Of a DNA stretch of 19,246 nucleotides, positions 7,150-14,218 are shown in pieces. The stretch covers positions 1 through 19,246 of the forward strand of contig CAOJFR010000026.1 of assembly GCA_948434855.1 (NCBI GenBank), read 5' to 3'. Each line of letters opens with the position of its first letter. The first letter of the stretch is position 1. Below the pieces are notes generated by a model that worked only from the letters and a program-made list of their open reading frames with translations, had not been told where the DNA came from and made no database searches. Made by a program: the position numbers and the translations under genes. The stretch is from an uncultured Clostridia bacterium (lineage in GTDB: Bacteria > Bacillota > Clostridia > Christensenellales > UBA1242).

Positions 7150-7833
7150 ATGAAAACAATTTTAATTACGGGTGCAAGTGACGGACTTGGCAAAGCAATA
7201 GCAAAAAAATGTTCTGAAAATGGAATGAGGGTTGTAAACATTTCTAGAACAAATTGCGAATGGGGTGAAGTAGACAATATTAAGTGTGATCTATCCAAAA
7301 AAGAAGACCTAGAAAATGCAATAAGCATTATTAAAGAAAAATATTCTGATTTTGATGTGCTTATTAACAATGCAGCAATTGTTGGCTATGGTGCGCTTGA
7401 AGATTTGGAGTATGAAAAGTTTGAAAACACTTGGAAAATTAACACAATTTCTCCACTATATTTAACAGCGAAGTTAATTGGGCTTATAAAGGCAAACGGC
7501 AGTGATGTTATAAACATTGGAACAACCCACAGCCAGCACGCTCACCCTGGTTTGGAAAACCAACTTGCATATTGTGCAAGCAAATATGGTCTTCGTGGAG
7601 GGTCATATAACATTGGGGCAGAGCTTAAAAACACAAGGGCAAGACTTGTTCATGTTTATATGGGTGGATTTCAATCAAAGATGCACGAAAAAGATTATGG
7701 CAATGTAATGACTGACCCAGAAAACTGGATGAAGCCAAGCGACCTTGCTGATATTATTTTTAATATCATTAACATTCCAAAACAAATTGAAATTAGCGAA
7801 ATAACTATTAATCGCAAGGGCAGAAGAGGCTAA
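7150..7833 (+). CDS. Short-chain dehydrogenase/reductase (SDR)
   Basis: This 227-aa single-domain Rossmann protein has the dinucleotide motif TGASDGLG at 7-14, NNA at 73-75, and the catalytic Y141-x3-K145 (YCASK) with Ser128 thirteen residues before the Tyr. It therefore looks catalytically intact. It is shorter than the typical 245-aa FabG-like enzyme, with a reduced C-terminal substrate region, so its substrate cannot be read. AGGAGG lies just before ATG, 8 nt after the DUF5131 stop. The stop at 7831-7833 directly abuts the left arm of a large palindrome. An NAD(P)-dependent oxidoreductase role is well supported; linkage to the DUF5131 protein is inferred from spacing only. Confidence 0.9.
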   Translation: MKTILITGASDGLGKAIAKKCSENGMRVVNISRTNCEWGEVDNIKCDLSKKEDLENAISIIKEKYSDFDVLINNAAIVGYGALEDLEYEKFENTWKINTISPLYLTAKLIGLIKANGSDVINIGTTHSQHAHPGLENQLAYCASKYGLRGGSYNIGAELKNTRARLVHVYMGGFQSKMHEKDYGNVMTDPENWMKPSDLADIIFNIINIPKQIEISEITINRKGRRG

Positions 7834-7962
7834 TTTTCACGGCAAAAATTCAGCACATTAGTGCGAAAATCAAAAAATTTTTAGACACACATTTACTATT
7901 TGTAAAATCCTGCCTAAAAATTTATTATTTTCTTCTACTGCACTAAATTTTTGCCGTGAAAA
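7834..7962. repeat. Nested palindromic element, 129 bp, complete copy
   Basis: A perfect 17-bp inverted repeat bounds the element: TTTTCACGGCAAAAATT (7834-7850) and its exact complement at 7946-7962. Inside it are two further matched arms in register: AGTGC (7860-7864) with GCACT (7940-7944), and AAATTTTTAG (7875-7884) with CTAAAAATTT (7914-7923). The whole unit can fold into one long interrupted hairpin in RNA or a cruciform in DNA. It starts immediately after the SDR stop. It has no coding capacity and looks like a MITE-type or REP-type mobile palindrome that also serves as the SDR terminator. Confidence 0.8.
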
Positions 7963-7996
7963 AGCTGAATTAAATACTTCGCAATGCTTTGTTTCT

Positions 7997-8089
7997 AAAA
8001 AAATTCCTACACAGTCATGTAGATTTACTACACTCCTGCGTAGGAATTTTTTTGAGTCTTGCCTCACTTGTATTTTTGCCGTGAAAAGC
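7997..8089. repeat. Second palindromic element with partial homology to the first
   Basis: A perfect 14-bp inverted repeat, AAAAAAATTCCTAC (7997-8010) with its complement at 8040-8053, is followed by CACTTGTATTTTTGCCGTGAAAAGCT (split here: CACT at 8066-8069, TTTTTGCCGTGAAAAGCT at 8073-8090). This matches the right arm of the first element (7941-7962). The matching left arm is missing, so this looks like a truncated or diverged copy. Confidence 0.65.
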
Positions 8090-8098
8090 TACAAATAA

Positions 8099-8172
8099 AT
8101 TCAGTACATTAGTGTGAAAAAACAAAAATTCTCAGACAAAAGTTACAATGTAATTAATGTTTGAGAATTTTT
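8099..8172. repeat. Third palindromic element (left arm copy) and terminator-like hairpin
   Basis: TTCAGTACATTAGTGTG (from 8100) repeats TTCAGCACATTAGTGCG of the first element (from 7849) with two changes, both keeping or altering paired positions. It runs into an 11-bp hairpin, AAAAATTCTCA (8124-8134) with TGAGAATTTTT (8162-8172). The hairpin ends 5 nt before the stop of the - strand gene and can act as its terminator. Confidence 0.65.
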
Positions 8173-8176
8173 TATA

Positions 8177-8548
8177 TTAAAAAATTTTAACCTTTGGTTT
8201 CCATCTTGTTCCAATCTCTCCAATTTCCATGCCTGCGTAAACACTTGGATTTTTAAGATTAAATTTTTCACAAATTATTTTAGTGTAAATTTTTGCATCT
8301 TCAATCACTTTTTCATTAACATCAAAGTTTCCATGATAAAAGAAAATTTCGTTATTTAGGGCATAGCCTCTCGTAATTTCATCAAAATTGCTAACATCAA
8401 TATTAATACTTTTTGCCCATTCATAATGAGTCATTGGGCTGTTTTGCAAAAACAAAATTTCATTATTGACAATTAAAAATGCAATGCGTTTTTTATGAAA
8501 TTCTGCTTCCTTAATTTCTTCTTCTTTATTTTTACTAAGTTTATACAT
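8177..8548 (-). CDS. Uncharacterised 123-aa protein
   Basis: This is a soluble 123-aa protein with no signal or TM segment. Its pattern is a basic/acidic helical start, then a beta segment (IAFLIVNNEILFL), NSPMTHYEWAKSINI, a GYALNNEIFFYHGNFDV strand pair, a helix (VIEDAKIYTKIICEKFNL), and a C-terminal VYAGMEIGEIGTRWKPK. The combination 'S-x-HYEW...RGY...IYFY-G-F...V-AG' resembles small, uncharacterised Firmicutes proteins I have seen but cannot name. No convincing ribosome site precedes ATG, and no other in-frame Met is available near the N-terminus, so expression may be low or leaderless. The 3' end abuts the palindromic repeat block. Confidence 0.65.
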   Translation of the reverse strand: MYKLSKNKEEEIKEAEFHKKRIAFLIVNNEILFLQNSPMTHYEWAKSINIDVSNFDEITRGYALNNEIFFYHGNFDVNEKVIEDAKIYTKIICEKFNLKNPSVYAGMEIGEIGTRWKPKVKIF

Positions 8549-8705
8549 GTGATTATTATATAAATAATTTTGTTATTTGTAAAGCTAAATTTTTATATGG
8601 ACTAACTACCATAGAATTTTAAAAATTAAGCTTTATTATTTTAAAATTAATTTAGCAAATTTTAATTAAATATACCTGCAAAGAAATGCAAATATATTTT
8701 TTGTG

Positions 8706-8714
8706 TGATATAAT
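8706..8714 (+). promoter_or_regulatory. Extended -10 promoter of the 8.7-13.2 kb gene run
   Basis: TGATATAAT (8706-8714) is a perfect extended -10 (TGnTATAAT). It lies 18 nt before the start codon of the TfoX-N gene, with GGGAGA between. No good -35 is visible at 17 nt, which extended -10 promoters tolerate. Confidence 0.65.
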
Positions 8715-8732
8715 GTTTTTGGGAGAAAAGAT

Positions 8733-9035
8733 ATGGCAACTTCAAAAGAGTTTAAAGAATATGTTGCAGAAAAACTTGGACCAATGGGCGAAATTAGCAT
8801 AAGACCAATGATGGGTGAATTTTTGCTTTATTTTAATGGCAAGCTTTTTGGTGGTATTTATGATGGCAGGGTTTTAATTAAGGTGGCTTCAACAAATGAA
8901 AAATTTGGACTTCAAAAAGAAATTCCTTATGCTGGTGCAAAGCCAATGCTAAGGCTAGCTGACCTAGAAAACTTTTTGTTTGCAAGAGAAATTGTACTTG
9001 CCACTTGTGAAGGGCTTCCAGATAAAAAGAAATAG
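8733..9035 (+). CDS. TfoX/Sxy N-terminal domain protein
   Basis: This 100-aa protein matches a stand-alone TfoX_N domain. It has a helical start (FKEYVAEKLGP), then the hallmark RPMMGEFLLYFNGKLFGGIYDGRVLIKV, a Pro-rich loop (KEIPYAGAKPMLRLADLEN) and a closing helix. In gamma-proteobacteria TfoX/Sxy activates competence genes with CRP. In Firmicutes the isolated N-domain is common and its role is unknown, so competence should not be assumed. It is the first gene of the run, with GGGAGA before ATG, and 11 nt separate it from the DNPH1-like gene. Confidence 0.85.
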   Translation: MATSKEFKEYVAEKLGPMGEISIRPMMGEFLLYFNGKLFGGIYDGRVLIKVASTNEKFGLQKEIPYAGAKPMLRLADLENFLFAREIVLATCEGLPDKKK

Positions 9036-9046
9036 GAAAGAGGGAT

Positions 9047-9457
9047 ATGAAAAAGATATATTTTGCTGGCTCTATTAGAGCAGGAAGAGAGAATGCAGAA
9101 CTTTATGCAGAAATTATTGCAAATTTAAACAAAGCCAACATTGTGTTAACTGAACATTTGGGTGACAAAACAATATCCGCTTTTGGTGAAAATAATTTAA
9201 CAGATGAGCAAATTTATGAAAGAGATATTTCGTGGCTTAAGGAGTGCGATGTTGTTGTGGCAGATGTTTCAACACCAAGCCTTGGAGTTGGATATGAACT
9301 TGCTTTTGCTGAAAAACTAAAAAAGCAAATAATTTGTATTTATAAAGAGCAAGAAGGAAAAAGACTTTCTGCAATGGTTTCAGGCAATAAAAATTTTAAG
9401 ATTATAAAATATAATGATGCTTCAGTTGTTGAAAAAATTGAAAGCTTAATAAAATAG
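9047..9457 (+). CDS. DNPH1/Rcl-like 2'-deoxynucleoside 5'-phosphate N-hydrolase
   Basis: This 136-aa protein belongs to the nucleoside 2-deoxyribosyltransferase superfamily and is close in pattern to animal DNPH1 (Rcl). YFAGSIR is at 5-11, TEHLG at 35-39, ERDISWL at 58-64 (Asp60), SLGVGYEL at 78-85 (Glu84, the expected nucleophile) and RLSAMVSGN at 106-114. DNPH1 cleaves the base from deoxynucleoside monophosphates, notably 5-hydroxymethyl-dUMP, and so keeps modified bases out of DNA. All expected catalytic positions are present, so it is probably active. It is cytosolic. Gaps of 11 nt upstream and 6 nt downstream place it in an operon-like run with a HAD nucleotidase and a NUDIX gene, consistent with nucleotide-pool control. 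Confidence 0.85.
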   Translation: MKKIYFAGSIRAGRENAELYAEIIANLNKANIVLTEHLGDKTISAFGENNLTDEQIYERDISWLKECDVVVADVSTPSLGVGYELAFAEKLKKQIICIYKEQEGKRLSAMVSGNKNFKIIKYNDASVVEKIESLIK

Positions 9458-9463
9458 GGACAT

Positions 9464-9943
9464 ATGGAATTTATTGATTATAACAAAAAATATAAAGATG
9501 AAATTAATACCATTCAACAAAATCAGTGGGGAAATGGAACAGACACAGATAATATTGTGCAAAATTTAGAGCTATATAAAATTAAGCTTGCGGTAGAAAA
9601 TGAAAGGCTTATTGCAGTTATTGTTTGGCATGATGAAGAAGAAATTTGTTTTTTAGACTTTGTTATTGTTATACCAGAGTTTCAAAAAAAGGGCATTGGA
9701 ACAAGGCTTATGCAATTTGTTTTGGAAGATGCTAAAACAAATAATAAAAAAGCAGTTGAGTGTGAGGCAATAGAAGCAAAGGGAAAAATTAATGCAAAAA
9801 AACTGCTTGAGAATTCTGGATTTAATAAGCAATATGAAACCAAAAACTATTGGGGAAATCATCTTCCAAATTATTTTTGCAAAGAATGTGGCTGCAAACC
9901 TTGCATTTGCGTTATGCATAAATATAGAAAAAATTTGGTTTAA
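9464..9943 (+). CDS. GNAT N-acetyltransferase with Cys-rich C-terminal tail
   Basis: This 159-aa protein has a GNAT fold. The acetyl-CoA-binding motif A, VIPEFQKKGIGTRL, covers about 69-82 with the Q-x2-GxG/A pattern, preceded by a beta strand (ICFLDFVIV). A later LLENSGF segment matches the end of GNAT domains. The last 20 residues carry a tight Cys cluster (C139, C142, C144, C147, C149) followed by H152, which looks like a small metal-binding knuckle. GGGA lies before ATG, 6 nt after the DNPH1-like gene. The substrate is unknown. The Cys tail is intact and in frame, so it is not a frameshift product. Confidence 0.83.
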   Translation: MEFIDYNKKYKDEINTIQQNQWGNGTDTDNIVQNLELYKIKLAVENERLIAVIVWHDEEEICFLDFVIVIPEFQKKGIGTRLMQFVLEDAKTNNKKAVECEAIEAKGKINAKKLLENSGFNKQYETKNYWGNHLPNYFCKECGCKPCICVMHKYRKNLV

Positions 9944-9977
9944 AGCAGGTTGTTGAAAAACGCAGAAGGAAAAGTTT

Positions 9978-10562
9978 ATGAAAATAGGAATTGATGTTGA
10001 TGGAGTGCTTACGGATGTTTCAGGATTTGAAACAGATTTTGGAAGCAAATTTTATATAACTAAAAAAGGCAAACATTTAGTTTGTCCAAATGAATATGAT
10101 AGCAATCAAATTTTTAAAGCCACAGAATCAGAAGATTATGAATTTTGGAATGATGTAATAAAAAAATATTTAAAGCTTCCTCCAAGATTTTTTGCGAGCG
10201 AAGTTATAGATCTTCTTAAAAAAGAAGGGCATGAAATTTTTATTATAACAAATCGTGCAGAAAATCTTTCTTATTGCAGCATGACAAAGAAAGCGATGAT
10301 GACGGAAGTTAAAAAGTGGCTAAACAAATTTAAAATTAAATATGACAAACTTATTTTTTCCACAAAAAACAAGCTTGCTGAAATTGAAGAAAACAAAATT
10401 GATGTTATGATTGAAGATAGTCCATCAAACATAAATGCTCTTTGCAAAAAAGTTAAGGTGCTAGTATATGATGCAAGATATAATAGTGAACTTGCTCATA
10501 AAAACATAACACGAGTTTTTAGTTGGTATGATATTTATGATAAAATAAAAGCAATGAATTAG
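9978..10562 (+). CDS. HAD-family 5'-nucleotidase-like phosphatase (NT5C type)
   Basis: This 194-aa HAD hydrolase has all four motifs: DVDGVLTD at 6-13 (Asp6 nucleophile, Asp8 acid/base), IITNR at 89-93 (Thr91), Lys132 in STKNKL, and EDSPSN at 146-151. The overall arrangement, with a cap between motif 1 and motif 2, fits the 5'(3')-deoxyribonucleotidase (NT5C) group, which dephosphorylates (deoxy)nucleoside monophosphates. The substrate is inferred. AGAAGGA precedes ATG. It lies 34 nt after the GNAT gene and 9 nt before the six-TM gene. Confidence 0.83.
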   Translation: MKIGIDVDGVLTDVSGFETDFGSKFYITKKGKHLVCPNEYDSNQIFKATESEDYEFWNDVIKKYLKLPPRFFASEVIDLLKKEGHEIFIITNRAENLSYCSMTKKAMMTEVKKWLNKFKIKYDKLIFSTKNKLAEIEENKIDVMIEDSPSNINALCKKVKVLVYDARYNSELAHKNITRVFSWYDIYDKIKAMN

Positions 10563-10571
10563 GATGTTTTT

Positions 10572-11486
10572 ATGATAGTTAAGCAGGGGATAAAAAATTA
10601 TTTAATAAATTTAAAGTATGCCTTTAGTGTGCTTGGCACGATATTTTTGGGCTTGCTTTTTGGTGTGGTGTTTTTGGTTAGCGGGTTTGAAACACAGGTA
10701 AACAAAGCCAGCTTAGAAATTGAAACAATTACAGAAAATGCAAATGTTGATATTAATCAATTTAAAAATATAATTGTGGATTCTGTTCGTGAGCTGCCTT
10801 GGGAAGACCCAACAGAAGCAGTGAAAATTATGACTTCTGAAGAATGGCTTAATGGAACCTTAAAAGCAAAACTTGAAGAAGAAATTAGCAACTATCAAGC
10901 CTTTGCTGCAGATATTGAAAAATCAATTGTGTCTGCAATTGAAGGTTATAATGTTTATATTGCAATGTTTTTTGTGTGTTTGGTGCTTGGCATTATTGGT
11001 GGATATTTTCTTGCCAAATGGCTCATTCGCCGAAACATTGCAAGAAGAGAAATATTAAAATTTATTCTTCAAACCATTGCTGATTCTGTTATAATGGTTT
11101 TAATGTTTGTGCTTCTTGGTTGGCTATATAGTTTGTGGAAACCAAGCCCAATCATTGCTGGATTACTGTTAATTTTGTTGTTTGGTTGTTTGGCACTTTT
11201 TGAGGCTTATCTTGTTCATGGATACAAAAAAGTTAAGTTAAAAAATATTATAAATTTTAAAAATATTGTGCAATTATTTTTAAGTTATGTTATTATTTAT
11301 TGCCTTGCATTAGCATTCACAACAATTATTTTCTTAATAACAAATGCTCTGGTTGGACTTTTTGTTGCAATTCCATTATTATTGATTGCATCAATAGTTA
11401 TTTCGCTTTCTGCCGAGGCTTATGTTAAAGAATATTCAAAATCTAAAGAAGAAACAAGTGAAGAAGAAATAATTGTAAAAGTGTAA
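10572..11486 (+). CDS. Uncharacterised membrane protein, about six TM helices
   Basis: This 304-aa protein has a first TM helix at about 15-38 and an acidic, helical, probably extracytoplasmic segment at 40-125. Five more hydrophobic helices follow (about 128-150, 168-188, 193-215, 232-258, 260-282) and a short acidic cytosolic tail (SKSKEETSEEEIIVKV). The Arg-rich loop WLIRRNIARRE after helix 2 suggests that this side is cytosolic. No family is recognised. An AGGA site lies before ATG, 9 nt after the HAD gene. A 59-nt gap follows, so the NUDIX pair may also have its own promoter. Confidence 0.72.
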   Translation: MIVKQGIKNYLINLKYAFSVLGTIFLGLLFGVVFLVSGFETQVNKASLEIETITENANVDINQFKNIIVDSVRELPWEDPTEAVKIMTSEEWLNGTLKAKLEEEISNYQAFAADIEKSIVSAIEGYNVYIAMFFVCLVLGIIGGYFLAKWLIRRNIARREILKFILQTIADSVIMVLMFVLLGWLYSLWKPSPIIAGLLLILLFGCLALFEAYLVHGYKKVKLKNIINFKNIVQLFLSYVIIYCLALAFTTIIFLITNALVGLFVAIPLLLIASIVISLSAEAYVKEYSKSKEETSEEEIIVKV

Positions 11487-11545
11487 AATTTTAGCTTAAA
11501 TCATGTTTTTATACATTTTAGATAATTAAATTTATTGGAGAATAT

Positions 11546-12100
11546 ATGGAAAAATTAGCATTGTTTGATAAAAATAGAATGCTTCTCAAACAATCTTATA
11601 GCAGAGATTGCAGTGTTCCAAACGGATATTTTAGAGCGGTGGTGCATATTTGCATATTTAATAATGATGGCAAAATGCTTATTCAGCAAAGGGCAGCTTC
11701 AAAAAGGGTTCATGCAAACAAATGGGATTTTTCTGTTGGTGGATGTGTTCGTGCGGGAGAGTATCCAGCACAAACTGCTGAAAGAGAACTTGCTGAAGAG
11801 ATTGGTGTGATTCATAGTTTTAAAGATGAAAGACCATGTTTTTCAATTTATTTTGAAACTGGTTTTGATGATTATTTTATAATAAAAAAAGATATAAGTT
11901 TAAGTGACTTAAGTTTTTCTGATGGCGAAGTTCAAGATGCTCGTTTTGCAAGTGAGGAAGAAATTTTAAAAATGATAGAAGAAGAAAAATTTATTAATTA
12001 TCATAAAGAGGTAATATTACTTTTGTTTAAACAAAATGTTTGCCGAGGTGCTGTTGTAAAGTTTGATAAAAATTTTGAGGATAAAAATGATGACGAATAA
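11546..12100 (+). CDS. NUDIX hydrolase (IDI/YfcD-like)
   Basis: This 184-aa protein has a complete Nudix box. G66-x5-E72-x7-R80-E81-x2-E84-E85-x-G87 is an exact fit to GX5EX7REUXEEXGU. The N-terminal part, RAVVHICIFNNDGKMLIQQRA...KWDFSVGG, resembles the isopentenyl-diphosphate isomerase-like/YfcD branch rather than MutT. NUDIX enzymes cleave nucleoside diphosphates linked to another group; the substrate is not readable here. GGAG lies 6-7 nt before ATG. The 3' end overlaps the DUF3592-like gene by 14 nt. It is the third nucleotide-type enzyme in this run. Confidence 0.88.
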   Translation: MEKLALFDKNRMLLKQSYSRDCSVPNGYFRAVVHICIFNNDGKMLIQQRAASKRVHANKWDFSVGGCVRAGEYPAQTAERELAEEIGVIHSFKDERPCFSIYFETGFDDYFIIKKDISLSDLSFSDGEVQDARFASEEEILKMIEEEKFINYHKEVILLLFKQNVCRGAVVKFDKNFEDKNDDE

Positions 12101-13229
12101 TGAATTGAAGACTGATAGCAGAAAAACAAAAAATCCTATAAATTTTCAGGTTATATTTTTAGTTTTTTTATCACTATTTCTTGGAACAATAAGTTTGTGT
12201 TTGGGGCTTGTTAACTTGGCAAAATATAATATGGCAAAAAGCACAAATGCAACCATTGTTAGCGTGGAATATTTTGATAATCACACCAAGGCAGAAGTGG
12301 TTTATGAATATGAAGTTGATGGCAAGCCTGTTCATGGCAAGGTTAAATATTTAAATGTTAAGCTAAACAAAAATTCTTATTCATATCCATATTATGAGGG
12401 CAAAGAAGAAACAATAAGATATTCAAAATCAGATGTCAGCAAAATTGTTTTATATTCTTCTGCAAATACTCTTGCAATAGTTTTTGGAGCACTATTTGAT
12501 ATAGTTGGTTTTATTTTGTTATATGCATTTGTAATAAGAAAACCAAACCTAGCATCAATGATGCAAGACTATAACCTTGCTATTTACTCAGATGACAAAG
12601 AAAAGAGTAAAGATAAAGTTAAGGCAAATGAAGAGCAGGCAGACGAGCTTAACAAACTTAATCCGCACTCTATCAAACACAAATTTGGCATGGCAAAGGT
12701 TTGGAAGAATAGGCTTTCTAATAACTTTAAAAATTCTTCGCTTGGCGAAAAGTTGTTTGTTATAATTTTTCAAATTTTAATAATTGTTTGGGCTGTGATT
12801 GATGAGGTTGTAATTGGAAAATATCATGGCTTTCTATCTTTGATTGTCTCAATTTTGTTTTGGATGTTTTTAGGAACTCTTGTTATGGCAATTTTAATGT
12901 TATTGTTTAGAATGGTTTTTCATGTTTATTTAAAGTTGCTTATTAAACTTAAAAAATTTAACAAAGAAGAAATCGCTGAAGTTTTAAGCGTAAATTTTGT
13001 TTCAGAACAAATTGTTAATTTTGGAGAGTTTGGTAAAAATCATGTTTTGAAAAGAACCTTTAGAGTTGTGGTTTTAATTGATAACAAAAAAAGTGTTGGC
13101 TATGTGTCGGGTCTTCTTCCACCAGAAAAGGGAACAAAACTTAAAGTTCTTGTTAATGGCAAAAACAGCAACCGCTTTATCTTGAATATAAAAAATGAAG
13201 ATAATTTACAAAATAAAACAGCAGATTAA
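12087..13229 (+). CDS. DUF3592-like membrane protein with C-terminal cytosolic domain
   Basis: The chosen start at 12087 has GAGG 6 nt upstream and gives 380 aa; an ATG at 12063 lacks such a site. TM1 is at about 20-44, followed by an extracytoplasmic beta-rich domain of about 80 residues (ATIVSVEYFDNHTKAEVVYEY...) typical of DUF3592, and TM2 at about 127-150. A charged cytosolic linker leads to two further TM helices (about 222-245 and 250-285) and a basic C-terminal domain of about 90 residues. The domain's role is unknown. The gene overlaps the NUDIX gene by 14 nt, so the two are coupled. Its stop codon lies in the loop of the terminator shared with the TtcA-like gene on the other strand. 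Confidence 0.8.
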   Translation: MMTNNELKTDSRKTKNPINFQVIFLVFLSLFLGTISLCLGLVNLAKYNMAKSTNATIVSVEYFDNHTKAEVVYEYEVDGKPVHGKVKYLNVKLNKNSYSYPYYEGKEETIRYSKSDVSKIVLYSSANTLAIVFGALFDIVGFILLYAFVIRKPNLASMMQDYNLAIYSDDKEKSKDKVKANEEQADELNKLNPHSIKHKFGMAKVWKNRLSNNFKNSSLGEKLFVIIFQILIIVWAVIDEVVIGKYHGFLSLIVSILFWMFLGTLVMAILMLLFRMVFHVYLKLLIKLKKFNKEEIAEVLSVNFVSEQIVNFGEFGKNHVLKRTFRVVVLIDNKKSVGYVSGLLPPEKGTKLKVLVNGKNSNRFILNIKNEDNLQNKTAD

Positions 13230-13246
13230 TTTCTGCTGTTATTTTT
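13217..13246. terminator. Shared terminator whose loop holds both convergent stop codons
   Basis: A 9-bp stem, AACAGCAGA (13217-13225) with TCTGCTGTT (13232-13240), flanks the loop TTAATT. TTAA at 13226-13229 contains TAA on each strand: the + gene stops at 13227-13229 and the - gene at 13228-13226. T-rich DNA follows on + and A-rich DNA precedes, so it can act on both strands. Confidence 0.8.
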
Positions 13247-14083
13247 ATATTCATCAACAAAGTTGTGTTTGTTTCCTTCTTTGTCTTTATAACAAATTAC
13301 TGTTGAAAGGTTAACATTTTCCACACTCTTAAAAATGTTGCCTTCAATTTGGGGGTCAGACTTTTTGAGAGTGGCAATAAGTTTTTTAACCTGCTTTCTT
13401 TTAGATGCAGATTCCAAATCTTCTTTTGATTCATTGTTTGTCATTTCAGTAAACTTGCAAGCACATTGCAAAAATTTTAGTTTATTATAATCTCTCCAGT
13501 GAATAATGTCTTCTTCTCTAACAAGATACATTGGACGAATAAGCTCCATGCCCTCAAAGTTAGTGCTTTCAAGTTTTGGCATCATGGTTTGAATTTGTCC
13601 ACCAAAAAGCATTCCCATCAAAATGGTTTCAATAGCATCATCATAGTGGTGGCCAAGTGCAATTTTGTTGCAACCAAGTTTTTTTGCTTCGCTATAAAGA
13701 TGACCTCTTCGCATTCTTGCACAAATATAGCAAGGCGATTTTTCAATGTGAGTTACGCTATCAAAAATTTCTGTTTCAAAAATGTGAATAGGAATATCCA
13801 TAAGCTCAGCATTATCTTCAATAGCTTTGCGGTTGGCTTTGTTATAGCCAGGGTCCATGACCAAAAATTCAACTGAAAATGGAATGTCCGAAAACCTTAA
13901 AAGCTCTTGAAAAAGTTTTGCCATCAAAAAAGAGTCTTTTCCACCGCTCATGCAAACTGCAATTTTGTCGTTTGGCTCAATAAGCCTATATTGTTTTATG
14001 CCCTTAATAAATTTTGTTAGAATGCTTTTGCGAAATTTTGTTTGCAAGCTTTTTTCAATTTCAATATTGGTTATTTTATCCAT
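13226..14083 (-). CDS. TtcA-like tRNA 2-thiocytidine synthetase family ATPase
   Basis: The chosen start at 14083 has GGAG 8-9 nt upstream and gives 285 aa; a longer frame to 14143 has no ribosome site and runs through the promoter. The PP-loop SGGKDS is at 46-51, C118-x2-C121 in SPCYICARMRRG (116-127), ALGHHYDD at 142-149, and Cys207/Cys209 near the end of the core. These Cys residues fit the [4Fe-4S] site of TtcA, which thiolates C32 of some tRNAs using ATP. Paralogues in Clostridia may have other tRNA targets, so I give no gene symbol. Its promoter is at 14101-14129. It overlaps the DUF3592-like gene tail-to-tail by 4 nt. Confidence 0.88.
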   Translation of the reverse strand: MDKITNIEIEKSLQTKFRKSILTKFIKGIKQYRLIEPNDKIAVCMSGGKDSFLMAKLFQELLRFSDIPFSVEFLVMDPGYNKANRKAIEDNAELMDIPIHIFETEIFDSVTHIEKSPCYICARMRRGHLYSEAKKLGCNKIALGHHYDDAIETILMGMLFGGQIQTMMPKLESTNFEGMELIRPMYLVREEDIIHWRDYNKLKFLQCACKFTEMTNNESKEDLESASKRKQVKKLIATLKKSDPQIEGNIFKSVENVNLSTVICYKDKEGNKHNFVDEYKNNSRN

Positions 14084-14100
14084 AAAATTTCTCCAAATAA

Positions 14101-14129
14101 ATTTTAGCATGGAAAAACTATAAAGACAA
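14101..14129 (-). promoter_or_regulatory. Promoter of the TtcA-like gene
   Basis: On the - strand TTGTCT (14124-14129), a 17-nt spacer and TAAAAT (14101-14106) carry an extended -10 TG at -15/-14 (TGCTAAAAT), 18 nt before the chosen ATG. This supports the start at 14083. Confidence 0.75.
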
Positions 14130-14167
14130 TATTTTAAGCACAAATTAAATAAATTTTTAAATGGCTA

Positions 14168-14196
14168 TTGACTGATTTGTTTAATCATATTATAAT
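14168..14196 (+). promoter_or_regulatory. Promoter of the methyltransferase-like gene
   Basis: TTGACT (14168-14173) and TATAAT (14191-14196) are separated by exactly 17 nt, and AAGGGAG follows before the ATG at 14219. It lies back-to-back with the TtcA-like gene's promoter. Confidence 0.87.
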
Positions 14197-14218
14197 GTTT
14201 AACGGAAAGGGAGAATGT

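Noticed and set aside
8733..9035. Evidence for natural competence from the TfoX-N gene
   Set aside because: Only the isolated N-domain is present; no com genes or CRP-S sites are in the window.
13499..13876. 125-codon + strand frame opposite the TtcA-like gene
   Set aside because: It is the complement of a well-conserved gene and has no ribosome site or recognisable domain.
14168..14218. Upstream TTG start for the methyltransferase-like gene
   Set aside because: TTG is the -35 hexamer and the true -10 lies inside this stretch; the ATG at 14219 has the ribosome site.
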